Part shown: positions 7,068-13,511 of the stretch, piece after piece
Layout: every line of letters starts with the position of its first letter
How positions within the stretch are numbered: the first letter of the stretch is position 1
Assembly: GCA_038200385.1 (NCBI GenBank)
Contig: JBBPYA010000131.1
Coordinates: 1-13,973 of the forward strand
Direction of reading: 5' to 3'
Length of the DNA: 13,973 nucleotides
DNA from: JBBPYA01 sp038200385
GTDB lineage: Bacteria; Actinomycetota; Actinomycetes; Mycobacteriales; Geodermatophilaceae
Translations under genes and position numbers: made by a program
The notes under the pieces: model-generated
The model's input: only the letters and a program-made list of their open reading frames with translations
Databases searched by the model: none
What the model was told of the DNA's origin: nothing

Positions 7068-8375
7068 ATGATCCCCCGCTACACCCTTCCCGACATGGGC
7101 CGGATCTGGTCGGAGGATTACAAGTACGCAATCTGGTGCCAGGTCGAGGTTCTGGTGCTGGAGGCCCACGCGGCCGCCGGTGTCGTGCCGGCCGACGTCG
7201 TCGAACCGGTCCGGGCGGCGACGCCCCCGACGCCGGCCGCGGTCGCGGCGATCGAGGCGGTCACCGAGCACGACGTGATCGCGTTCCTGTCCGCATGGGC
7301 GGACAACACCACCCCGCGTGAGGCGGCCGCGTTTGTCCACTTCGGACTGACGAGCTCGGACCTGCTGGACACCGCGCTCGCGGTACAGCTCGTGGCCGCA
7401 ACCGACGTGTTGCTCGCCAAGGCCGACCGGCTCGTCGCGGTGCTTCGGGAACACGGGCTGGCGCACCGGGACACGGTCAAGGTCGGTCGGACCCACGGTA
7501 TTCACGCCGAACCCGACGTGTGGGGCCACCGGGTCGCCGACCTGGCGTTCGCGATGGCGCGCTCCCGGGACCGGCTGCGTCGTGCCCGGGCCACGGTGGG
7601 CGTCGTGGCCATCTCCGGCCCGGTCGGGACGTACTCCAACGTGGACCCGGAGGTGGAGCGCTACGTCGCCGAGCACCTCGGGATGGCCGCCGCGCCGGTG
7701 TCCACCCAGGTGGTGATCCGGGACGGGATCAGTGAGTGGGTCAACGCACTCGCCGTCCTGGCCACCGTGTGCGAGGCGGTCGCCCTCGAGGTGCGGCATG
7801 GTCAGCGGACCGAGCTGCGGGAGCTGTCCGAGCCGTTCCGCAAGGGACAGAAGGGTTCTTCGGCGATGCCGCACAAGAAGAATCCCATCATGTCCGAGCG
7901 GATCGCCGGTCTGGCGCGGATCGTCCGGGCCCAGATGGTGCCGGTCATGGAAGGGATCCCGCTCTGGCACGAGCGGGACATCTCGCACTCCTCGACCGAG
8001 CGGGTGGCGCTGCCTGACGCAGCGAGCGCCACCGACTACCTCCTGCACCTGACGACCCGGTTGGTCGAGGGCCTGGTGGTCTTCCCGGAACGGATGCGGG
8101 CCAACCTCGACTCCACTGGGGGGCTGGTCTACTCCGGCGCGGTGCTGCTCGATCTGGTCGAGGCCGGGCTGTCGCGGGAGGACGCGTACGCCATTGTCCA
8201 GGAGGCGGCGATGCGCACCTGGGACCACGGCGAGCCGTTCCGGGCCGCATTGCTCGCGGTCGCCGCCGAGCACGGGCAGCAGGTCGACGAGGTACGCCTC
8301 GACGCCGTGTGTCGTCCCGATCGCTACCTGCAGCGCCTCGGGCCGCTGTTCGACCGGCTGGCCGAGCTGACATGA
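7068..8375 (+). CDS. purB: Adenylosuccinate lyase
   Basis: Cytosolic lyase of the fumarase/aspartase superfamily. It acts twice: SAICAR to AICAR plus fumarate in IMP synthesis, and adenylosuccinate to AMP plus fumarate. The 435-aa length fits the family. The three superfamily regions are visible: FGLTSSDLLDTALA (around 90), KVGRTHGIHAEP with the catalytic His (around 140), and the signature SSAMPHKKNPIMSERIAG with the mobile-loop serine (around 264-281). The N-terminus MIPRYTLPDMGRIWSEDYKY is typical. ATG 7068 has GGAGAGG upstream. The gene ends in ATGA overlap with purC, so the pair should be co-translated. Its substrates come from PurA and PurC, both encoded in this window. Confidence 0.98.
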   Translation: MIPRYTLPDMGRIWSEDYKYAIWCQVEVLVLEAHAAAGVVPADVVEPVRAATPPTPAAVAAIEAVTEHDVIAFLSAWADNTTPREAAAFVHFGLTSSDLLDTALAVQLVAATDVLLAKADRLVAVLREHGLAHRDTVKVGRTHGIHAEPDVWGHRVADLAFAMARSRDRLRRARATVGVVAISGPVGTYSNVDPEVERYVAEHLGMAAAPVSTQVVIRDGISEWVNALAVLATVCEAVALEVRHGQRTELRELSEPFRKGQKGSSAMPHKKNPIMSERIAGLARIVRAQMVPVMEGIPLWHERDISHSSTERVALPDAASATDYLLHLTTRLVEGLVVFPERMRANLDSTGGLVYSGAVLLDLVEAGLSREDAYAIVQEAAMRTWDHGEPFRAALLAVAAEHGQQVDEVRLDAVCRPDRYLQRLGPLFDRLAELT

Positions 8376-9223
8376 GGCTCCTGGCCTCGGGCAAGGTCCG
8401 GGAGCTGTACGACATCGACGTGGAGCGGCTGCTGCTCGTGGCCAGCGACCGGATCTCGGCGTACGACGTCGTGCTGCCGACAGCCATCCCCGACAAGGGC
8501 GCCGTGCTGACCGCGCTGTCGGCCTGGTGGTTCGCCCGGTTGACCGCCGCGGCGCCACACCATCTTCTGTCCACTGTGGATGATGTGCCCGCGCGGCTGC
8601 GGGGCCGGGCGATGGTGGTGCGCCGGCTGCGGATGCTGCCGGTCGAGTGCGTGGCCCGGGGCTACCTCGCGGGCTCGGCAGTGGGCGAGTACGCCGACAC
8701 CGGCCGGATCTGCGGGGTCGCGCTGCCCCCGGGGCTGCGGGAGGGCGACCGGCTGCCCGCGCCGGTCTTCACCCCCGCCACCAAGGCCGCCGCCGGTGAC
8801 CACGACGAGAACGTCACGTTCGACCACATCGTCTCCCTGGTCGGTGCCGAGCTTGCCGAGGCGCTGCGGGCGCGCACCCTCGCGCTGTACGCCGAGGCGG
8901 CCGGAGTCGCCGAGCAGGCCGGGATCCTGGTGGCGGACACCAAATTCGAGTTCGGCCTGGATCCCGACGACGAGCTGGTCCTGGGCGACGAGGTGCTGAC
9001 TCCGGACTCCTCCCGCTTCTGGCCGGCCGACACCTGGGCGCCGGGCGGGGCGCAACCGTCGTATGACAAGCAGTACGTCCGGGACTGGCTGCTCCAGGAC
9101 TCCGGCTGGGACCGGACCGCGCCGGGTCCGCGGCTGCCGCCCGACGTGGTAGCTGCCACCCGTGAGCGGTACGTCGAGGCCTATCGCCGGCTGACCGGCA
9201 CGCCGTTCAGTTCGCCGGCGTGA
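8372..9223 (+). CDS. purC: SAICAR synthetase
   Basis: ATP-dependent ligase joining aspartate to CAIR to give SAICAR, the substrate of PurB. The 283-aa length fits the longer actinobacterial form. Signatures: GKVRELYDID (7-16), the PROSITE-type LLVASDRISAYDVVLP, LPVECVARGYLAGSAVGEY, and VADTKFEFGLDPDDELVLGDEVLTPDSSRFWP. The ATG lies within the purB stop (ATGA), a coupling arrangement, and there is no separate promoter. Its last 17 bp overlap the 3' end of the convergent cyclohydrolase-family gene, so two oppositely transcribed messages share this tail. Confidence 0.98.
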   Translation: MRLLASGKVRELYDIDVERLLLVASDRISAYDVVLPTAIPDKGAVLTALSAWWFARLTAAAPHHLLSTVDDVPARLRGRAMVVRRLRMLPVECVARGYLAGSAVGEYADTGRICGVALPPGLREGDRLPAPVFTPATKAAAGDHDENVTFDHIVSLVGAELAEALRARTLALYAEAAGVAEQAGILVADTKFEFGLDPDDELVLGDEVLTPDSSRFWPADTWAPGGAQPSYDKQYVRDWLLQDSGWDRTAPGPRLPPDVVAATRERYVEAYRRLTGTPFSSPA

Positions 9224-9797
9224 CCGTGACCGCGATCGCCCGGGCACCGGCCGCGAGCACGGCGGCCTGCCGGCCCCGGGGGTCGGCGGGACTGTCGGCC
9301 AGGTTCGTCGCCACGAGCAGGGCGGCGATCTCGGCCGCGGCCGCCGCGAGCAGGACACCGGCCGCGGCGTCGCCGTGCAGGCGCGGGTTGCCGTCGAGCA
9401 GCAGCGGCTCCCCGAGCGCGGCCACCTCTGCCGCGATCTGCGCGATGGTCAGCGGCACGTCGGTCGCCTCGGACAGGGCGTGCTGTACGGCGTCGCGGCG
9501 CGCGTCGGGATCGGTGTCGCGGGGCATCCGGACAGCTTCCAGGTAGCGGCCGTACGCGGCCGCGTCGGCGTCGGCCAGCGGCGTGGCCCTGGCCCGTAGG
9601 GCTTCCGCCCGGGTGACGAGATCGGCGGGCAGGCGCGCTTCGTCGGCGAACCGTGCCGCCATGGAGATCAGGCCGGCCGCCAGCGCGGCGGCCAGGGCGG
9701 CGCCGGCACCACCGCCGGGCGCCGGGGTGCGGTCGGCCACGGAGTCCAGCAGCTCGCCGACCCGCAGCGCGAGGATGCCGTCCGGGAGCGCAGTCAC
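9207..9797 (-). CDS. Cyclodeaminase/methenyltetrahydrofolate cyclohydrolase family protein (FchA/FTCD-C like)
   Basis: 196-aa helical protein of the formiminotransferase-cyclodeaminase C-terminal family, which acts on formimino-THF or hydrolyses 5,10-methenyl-THF to 10-formyl-THF. The glycine-rich folate-binding turn TPAPGGGAGAALAAALAAGL (24-43) is diagnostic. A second conserved part is GNPRLHGDAAAGVLL. The C-terminus is rich in Ala. No formiminotransferase domain is attached, so it resembles stand-alone FchA. GTG 9797 is the only reasonable start, because an in-frame stop lies closely upstream. It overlaps the TGA of an 11-codon leader ORF. It lies 64 bp after the MTHFR gene on the same strand. 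It might adjust 10-formyl-THF supply for purine synthesis (inference). The exact reaction is not settled by sequence. Confidence 0.8.
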   Translation of the reverse strand: MTALPDGILALRVGELLDSVADRTPAPGGGAGAALAAALAAGLISMAARFADEARLPADLVTRAEALRARATPLADADAAAYGRYLEAVRMPRDTDPDARRDAVQHALSEATDVPLTIAQIAAEVAALGEPLLLDGNPRLHGDAAAGVLLAAAAAEIAALLVATNLADSPADPRGRQAAVLAAGARAIAVTVTPAN

Positions 9798-9829
9798 GAT
9801 TGATCGGTGCCGGTGCGCTCAAGGTTCAT
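9794..9829 (-). CDS. Possible 11-codon leader ORF (MNLERTGTDQS)
   Basis: ATG 9829 opens an 11-codon ORF, MNLERTGTDQS, whose TGA overlaps the GTG of the cyclohydrolase-family gene. A TACCGT -10 box ends 8 bases before this ATG, so the message could begin on it without a leader. It may bring ribosomes to the downstream GTG, which has no ribosome binding site of its own. A chance ORF of this length is also possible. Confidence 0.35.
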   Translation of the reverse strand: MNLERTGTDQS

Positions 9830-9837
9830 GGTCGGGG

Positions 9838-9843
9838 ACGGTA
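9838..9843 (-). promoter_or_regulatory. -10 box upstream of the cyclohydrolase-family gene (TACCGT)
   Basis: Minus-strand TACCGT lies in the 64-bp gap after the MTHFR gene, 8 bases before ATG 9829 of the leader ORF. It suggests that the cyclohydrolase-family gene has its own promoter besides read-through from MTHFR. No strong -35. Confidence 0.4.
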
Positions 9844-9861
9844 GCGGTCCGGCCGCCGCGA

Positions 9862-10779
9862 TCAGGCGGTGACCTGGAACCGGTCGCGACCGTCGACCTC
9901 GAACCGGCCGGCGGCGACGTCCCCGGCCCAGGCCGCGGTGCGCTCCAGCGATCCGAACGGGAAGAAGTGCAGCCCGCGGATCAGCGAGTCCGGGTCCGCG
10001 ACGATCGAGCGGGCGACCCCCACCATGGTCTGGTCGGGGTGGTAGACCGGCGCCGTGGCGAGCTTGAGCACGCCGCCGGTCTGCTTGCGCAACACCTTGA
10101 GCGACGGCCCGATGCCACAGGTCAGCCCGAACTTCACCAGCTTCGCCGGCGAGGTGAGCCCGGCCAGCCCGATGGTGATCGGCAGCCGGTTGCCCGCCGC
10201 CCGGATCCGCCGTTCCCATTCCACGATCGGATCCGGGTCGAAGCAGAACTGCGTGACCAGGCCGAGCTCGAGGTCCTGCTCGACGGCGAGGGCGTTCTTA
10301 GCCGCGAGCGCGGCGGCGAGCGCGGCGTCGTCGATGTCCGGCGTGCCCTCTGGGTGCCCCGCGACGCCGATCCGGCGGATGCCGTGCTCCGGCAGGACGC
10401 CGGTGTTCAGGACTTGCATCGTGTCGTGGAACTGCCCAGCCGGCTTGGTCACCGAGCCGGCGATGACCAGCGCGTCGGCGACGCCGACGGCCGCCAGTGC
10501 CGCGGCCATCTCCCGCAACGCTGCCAGGTCCGGGATCGCGCGGGCCGCGAGGTGCGGGACCGGGCGCATCCCCTCGGCGACCGCGCGGGCGGCGACCTCC
10601 ACGGTCTCGCTGAAATCGGTGTTCGCCAGGTACGTGATGTAGACCCGGGTGCCCGGTGCCAGCACCTCACCCAGCGGCGGAAGTTTCCGCGCCTCGCGGG
10701 GAGTGATCTCGACACTGAAGCCGTCGGTCAGGTCGGCCAGCACCGTACCCACCGGATCCCCGGCCGATCCCAGCGCCAT
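9862..10779 (-). CDS. Methylenetetrahydrofolate reductase family protein, divergent type
   Basis: 305-aa TIM-barrel protein of the MTHFR family, expected to reduce 5,10-methylene-THF to 5-methyl-THF for methionine synthesis. Visible landmarks: SVEITPREARKLPPL (22-36), where Glu24 matches the catalytic Glu of FEFFPP in MetF; VYITYLANTD; RPVPHLAARAI (72-82), matching the MetF 'HLTC' strand; IGVAGHPEGTPDI, matching 'AGYPE'; and the Gln/Phe strand VTQFCFDPDPIVEW. Where MetF has LRGD, with an Asp that contacts flavin, this protein has LVIAGS (104-109), so that Asp is replaced by Ser. It may therefore belong to the divergent actinobacterial class, some of which are thought not to carry flavin (from memory, not checked). 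ATG 10779 has GAGGTG 5 bases upstream. The cyclohydrolase-family gene follows on the same strand. Confidence 0.82.
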   Translation of the reverse strand: MALGSAGDPVGTVLADLTDGFSVEITPREARKLPPLGEVLAPGTRVYITYLANTDFSETVEVAARAVAEGMRPVPHLAARAIPDLAALREMAAALAAVGVADALVIAGSVTKPAGQFHDTMQVLNTGVLPEHGIRRIGVAGHPEGTPDIDDAALAAALAAKNALAVEQDLELGLVTQFCFDPDPIVEWERRIRAAGNRLPITIGLAGLTSPAKLVKFGLTCGIGPSLKVLRKQTGGVLKLATAPVYHPDQTMVGVARSIVADPDSLIRGLHFFPFGSLERTAAWAGDVAAGRFEVDGRDRFQVTA

Positions 10780-10784
10780 CGGCG

Positions 10785-10790
10785 CACCTC
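10785..10790 (-). promoter_or_regulatory. Ribosome binding site of the MTHFR gene
   Basis: GAGGTG on the minus strand lies 5 bases before ATG 10779 and supports that start. Confidence 0.65.
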
Positions 10791-10858
10791 ACTGTTCAGT
10801 CCCGGCCTGAGTGCCGCTGCTCGATGGTGACCGATCCGGTTCTGATAGCGCAACTCAC

Positions 10859-10871
10859 TGCGTCATACGCA
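10859..10871. promoter_or_regulatory. Candidate operator TGCGT-CAT-ACGCA upstream of MTHFR
   Basis: A 5-bp perfect inverted repeat with a 3-base spacer lies 80 bases upstream of the MTHFR start, in a stretch (about 10840-10890) clearly richer in A/T than its surroundings. On the minus strand GTTGCG occurs here twice, 19 bases apart. TATGAC and CTATCAG, loose -10-like words, lie in the same stretch. This suits a regulated promoter. The regulator is unknown. Outside this stretch nothing is evident in the 144-bp gap. Confidence 0.35.
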
Positions 10872-10923
10872 ACGTTCGGCAGATATCGACGGAGCCGTGC
10901 TGTGGGATCCGCACCCGGCGGGG

Positions 10924-11079
10924 CTACAGCGGGGGCACCGAGTCCGGTGGGGACGGCGGACTGACGATCGGCTCCTCCGGTCCGGGCAACGGCTCGCCGG
11001 GCATCGGGTCGCCGGGCATCGGGTCCTCGGGCAGGCCAGGATCGGGGCCGACCGGGTCCGGCATCGGTGGGGCGGTCAT
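10924..11079 (-). CDS. Small proline-rich acidic protein, 51 aa, function unknown
   Basis: From ATG 11079 the ORF encodes 51 residues dominated by Pro, Gly, Asp and Glu, for example PDPVGPDPGLPEDPMPGDPM then PGEPLPGPEEPIVSPPSPP. There is no Cys, Lys, Arg or hydrophobic stretch, so no signal peptide or membrane segment; it should be disordered and acidic. The start is strongly supported by a perfect AGGAGG 6 bases upstream. Two 15-bp direct repeats encode DPMPG twice. It is divergent from the acyl-CoA dehydrogenase gene and upstream of MTHFR on the same strand. I recall similar tiny proline-rich proteins in actinomycetes, but cannot name a family or a role. Confidence 0.6.
   Translation of the reverse strand: MTAPPMPDPVGPDPGLPEDPMPGDPMPGEPLPGPEEPIVSPPSPPDSVPPL
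10996..11025. repeat. Two tandem 15-bp units in the proline-rich ORF
   Basis: GCCGGGCATCGGGTC occurs twice in tandem without mismatch. It encodes the repeated DPMPG of the small minus-strand protein and keeps the frame. Confidence 0.85.
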
Positions 11080-11085
11080 GGCTGT

Positions 11086-11091
11086 CCTCCT
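11086..11091 (-). promoter_or_regulatory. Perfect Shine-Dalgarno of the proline-rich small ORF
   Basis: Minus-strand AGGAGG lies 6 bases before ATG 11079. It is the best ribosome binding site in the window and the main reason to accept the 51-aa ORF as real. Confidence 0.65.
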
Positions 11092-11178
11092 CGGGTGGAC
11101 GGCTGTGTGCCCATCATGGCCGCATCCGCGGGCGGCGGACAGCCTTCGGCGGATCCGGTGACCGCCCGAGGCAGCGCC

Positions 11179-11184
11179 TACGCT
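11179..11184 (+). promoter_or_regulatory. -10 box of the acyl-CoA dehydrogenase gene (TACGCT), leaderless geometry
   Basis: TACGCT is followed by 7 bases and GTG 11192, with no ribosome binding site between. The flank CTACGCTGCCG is also identical to that at purD. Confidence 0.6.
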
Positions 11185-11191
11185 GCCGACC

Positions 11192-12346
11192 GTGGGCCTG
11201 AGCACCGAGGAGCGGGCGGTCGTCGACGTGGTCGCGGCGTTCGTGGACCGGGAGGTCCGCCCGCAGGCCCGCGAGCTGGAGCGGGCCGGGACGTACCCGG
11301 AGGCCCTCGTCGAGCGGATGAAGGACCTCGGCGTGTTCGGGCTCTGCGTGCCGGCGCCGTACGGCGAGGTCCTGGTGTCGACCGAGTGCTTCCTGGCGGT
11401 CACCGAGGAGCTAGCCCGGGGTTGGATGTCGCTGGCCGGTGCGATGGGCGGGCACAGCGTCGTCGCCCGGCTGCTCGTCGAGTTCGGTACGCCGGAGCAG
11501 CGGGAGCGGTACCTGCCGCGGCTGGCCACCGGGCAGCTGCGCGCCACGATGGCGCTCACCGAACCCGGCGGCGGCTCGGACCTGCAGGCGATGCGTACGG
11601 TCGCCGCCCACGACGGGGCGGCGTACGTGATCGACGGCGCCAAGACGTGGATCACCAATGCCCGGCACGCGGGTCTGGTGGCGCTGCTGTGCAAGACCGA
11701 CCCGGCCGCGCAGCCGGCGCACCGGGGCATCTCGATCCTGCTGGTGGAGCCCACCGGCGGGTTCACCGTCGGCCCCGACCTCGGCAAGCTCGGCTACCGG
11801 GGGGTGGAGTCCTGCGAGCTGGACTTCACCGGCTGCCGGGTACCGACCGCGGCGCTGCTCGGCGGCGAGGAGGGTCGGGGCTTCGCGCAGATGATGCGCG
11901 GCCTGGAGCTCGGACGGATCCAGGTCGCGGGCCGGGCCATCGGGGTGGCGCGGGCCGCCCTGGAGGACTCGCTGCGCTACGCGCAGGAGCGGCACAGCTT
12001 CGGCCGGCCGATCTGGCAACACCAGTCGGTCGGCAACCTGCTGGCCGACATGGCGACCCGGCTCGCCGCGGCCCGGCTGCTGGCCGTCGACGCGGCGCAG
12101 CGGCTGGACAGCGGGCGGCGCTGCGACCTGGAGGCCGGCATGGCCAAGCTCTTCGCCTCGGAGTCCTGCCTGCAGATCACCGTCGACGCGATGCGGGTGC
12201 ACGGCGGCTACGGCTACTCCACCGACTTCGACGTCGAGCGGTACTTCCGGGACGCGCCGCTGATGATCCTGGGCGAGGGCACGAACGAGATCCAACGCTC
12301 GGTCATCGCCCGGCAACTGATCGCCCGCAATCGGGTCGGCGGGTAA
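11192..12346 (+). CDS. Acyl-CoA dehydrogenase family protein
   Basis: 384-aa FAD enzyme that would desaturate an acyl-CoA at the alpha-beta position and pass electrons to ETF. Domain order is standard: N-terminal helices (EERAVVDVVAAFVDREVRPQ), the middle beta-domain with the FAD/substrate motif ALTEPGGGSDLQAM and WITNARHAG, then C-terminal helices with RHSFGRPIWQHQSV and VHGGYGYSTDFDVERYFRDA. The catalytic base is kept as the Glu of LGEGTNEIQRSVIARQL near the C-terminus. Substrate cannot be told by eye. Start GTG 11192 follows a -10 box by 7 bases, so the mRNA is probably leaderless. It is divergent from the small proline-rich ORF, convergent with the TerC family gene, and shows no link to purine synthesis. 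Confidence 0.93.
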   Translation: MGLSTEERAVVDVVAAFVDREVRPQARELERAGTYPEALVERMKDLGVFGLCVPAPYGEVLVSTECFLAVTEELARGWMSLAGAMGGHSVVARLLVEFGTPEQRERYLPRLATGQLRATMALTEPGGGSDLQAMRTVAAHDGAAYVIDGAKTWITNARHAGLVALLCKTDPAAQPAHRGISILLVEPTGGFTVGPDLGKLGYRGVESCELDFTGCRVPTAALLGGEEGRGFAQMMRGLELGRIQVAGRAIGVARAALEDSLRYAQERHSFGRPIWQHQSVGNLLADMATRLAAARLLAVDAAQRLDSGRRCDLEAGMAKLFASESCLQITVDAMRVHGGYGYSTDFDVERYFRDAPLMILGEGTNEIQRSVIARQLIARNRVGG

Positions 12347-12373
12347 TCCTCGGCCCCCCGCGTAGCGCGCCGC

Positions 12374-12403
12374 AGCCCCGGTCAGGCGTCGCGGTGCGGG
12401 GCT
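12374..12403. terminator. Possible weak bidirectional terminator AGCCCCG...CGGGGCT
   Basis: A perfect 7-bp inverted repeat with a 16-base spacer lies at the junction of the convergent acyl-CoA dehydrogenase and TerC family genes, overlapping the TerC stop codon. There is no T-run on either side, so a factor-independent stop is uncertain. Confidence 0.3.
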
Positions 12404-13380
12404 TCGGTCCGCCCGCGTAGCGAGCCGGCGTGGGCGCGCGCGTTCGGGTCGCGGCGGACCTTGGCCAGGCTCGCCACCGTCGTGACGGCAAGGACGAGCA
12501 CGATGACCCCCAGCGAGAGCAGGGTGGGGATCTCCGGCACCGCCGCACTGAGTCCGTGCGCCCACTCCAGGATGAGCTTGCCGCCGATGAACAGCAGCAC
12601 GATGGCCAATCCGGTGGACAGGTAGACCAGCCGGTCCAACAGCCCGCTGACGAGGAAGAACAGCGCCCGCAGCCCGAGCAGCGCGAAGGCGTTGGCGGCG
12701 AGGACCAGATACGGCTCGCTGGTCACCCCGAACACAGCCGGGATCGAGTCCAGGGCGAAGAGCAGGTCGGTGCTGCCGATCGCGACGAGCACTACGAGCA
12801 ACGGCGTGACCACCCGCCGGCCGTCCACCCGGGTGATCAGGCGGCCCTCGTCGTAGCGGTCGGTCACTGGCAGGAACCGGCGGGTCAGCCGGACCAGGCC
12901 GTTGTCGGTGACATCCGGATCCTGGTCGCGGTGCCGGTAGAGCTGGACCGCGGTGAAGATCAGCAGCACTCCGAAGAGCAGGAACATCACCGAGAACAGT
13001 TCCAGCAGCGCCGCACCGATGACGATGAACACCGCTCGCATCACCAGCGCGAGCAGGATGCCGAAGGTCAGCACCTTCTGCTGGTGCCGGTCCGGGACGG
13101 CGAAACTCGTCATGATGATCACGAACACGAAGAGGTTGTCGACCGACAGGCTCTTCTCCACCAGGTACCCGGCGAAGTACTGACCGCCGAACCCCCAGCC
13201 CCACCCCACGCCGACCACGACGCCGAACGCGAGGGCCACCGCGACGTAGAGCACCGACCACAGCGCCGCCTCCCGGAAACCCACCGCGTGCGGCCGCAGC
13301 GCGCCGAGTGCCAGGTCGAGGGCGAACAAGGCGAGGATGACCGCGATCGTGACGATCCACGCCGTCGCCGTGATCTGCAC
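12382..13380 (-). CDS. TerC/Alx family integral membrane protein
   Basis: 332-aa membrane protein of the TerC family, tied in other bacteria to tellurite resistance and to manganese export or metal loading of exported proteins. Hydrophobic segments run through nearly the whole length, starting WIVTIAVILALFALDLALG. The conserved acidic membrane motifs are EKSLSVDNLFVFVII (about 75-89) and GSTDLLFALDSIPAVFGVT (about 200-218); their Asp residues are the likely metal ligands. FALLGLRALFFLVSGLL follows. A hydrophilic loop (about 145-190) and a basic C-tail ending HRDA are present. GTG 13380 has GGAG 7 bases upstream. It is divergent from the CsbD-like gene. I see no yybP-ykoY manganese riboswitch in its leader. 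Confidence 0.92.
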   Translation of the reverse strand: MQITATAWIVTIAVILALFALDLALGALRPHAVGFREAALWSVLYVAVALAFGVVVGVGWGWGFGGQYFAGYLVEKSLSVDNLFVFVIIMTSFAVPDRHQQKVLTFGILLALVMRAVFIVIGAALLELFSVMFLLFGVLLIFTAVQLYRHRDQDPDVTDNGLVRLTRRFLPVTDRYDEGRLITRVDGRRVVTPLLVVLVAIGSTDLLFALDSIPAVFGVTSEPYLVLAANAFALLGLRALFFLVSGLLDRLVYLSTGLAIVLLFIGGKLILEWAHGLSAAVPEIPTLLSLGVIVLVLAVTTVASLAKVRRDPNARAHAGSLRGRTEAPHRDA

Positions 13381-13408
13381 TGCCGATCTCCGTCCATCCC
13401 CCGGCCCG

Positions 13409-13428
13409 GCCTGGGTCTAGTCCCAGGC
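13409..13428. promoter_or_regulatory. Inverted repeat GCCTGGG-tctagt-CCCAGGC between TerC and CsbD-like genes
   Basis: Two perfect 7-bp arms flank a 6-base centre with CTAG. It lies about 29 bases upstream of the TerC start and 83 bases upstream of the CsbD-like start. Its place suits a shared operator, or a hairpin in the TerC leader. No named regulator site is recognised. Confidence 0.4.
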
Positions 13429-13464
13429 TGCTGCGGCCTGCTGCCACGGTATCCAGGCCGGCCG

Positions 13465-13470
13465 TAGGCT
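13465..13470 (+). promoter_or_regulatory. Possible -10 box of the CsbD-like gene (TAGGCT)
   Basis: TAGGCT fits TANNNT and lies 41 bases before ATG 13512, giving a leader of about 35 nt with a ribosome binding site. No clear -35. Confidence 0.35.
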
Positions 13471-13500
13471 GGCCGCAGCGCCGTACCGCCGATCGAACGT

Positions 13501-13505
13501 GAGGG
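13501..13505 (+). promoter_or_regulatory. Ribosome binding site of the CsbD-like gene
   Basis: GAGGG lies 6 bases before ATG 13512. It decides for this ATG against the in-frame TTG at 13506, which adjoins the site. Confidence 0.6.
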
Positions 13506-13511
13506 TTGCCG

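Noticed and set aside
13381..13511. yybP-ykoY manganese riboswitch upstream of the TerC family gene
   Set aside because: The leader is short, and I do not find the conserved core of that riboswitch; only a simple palindrome is seen.
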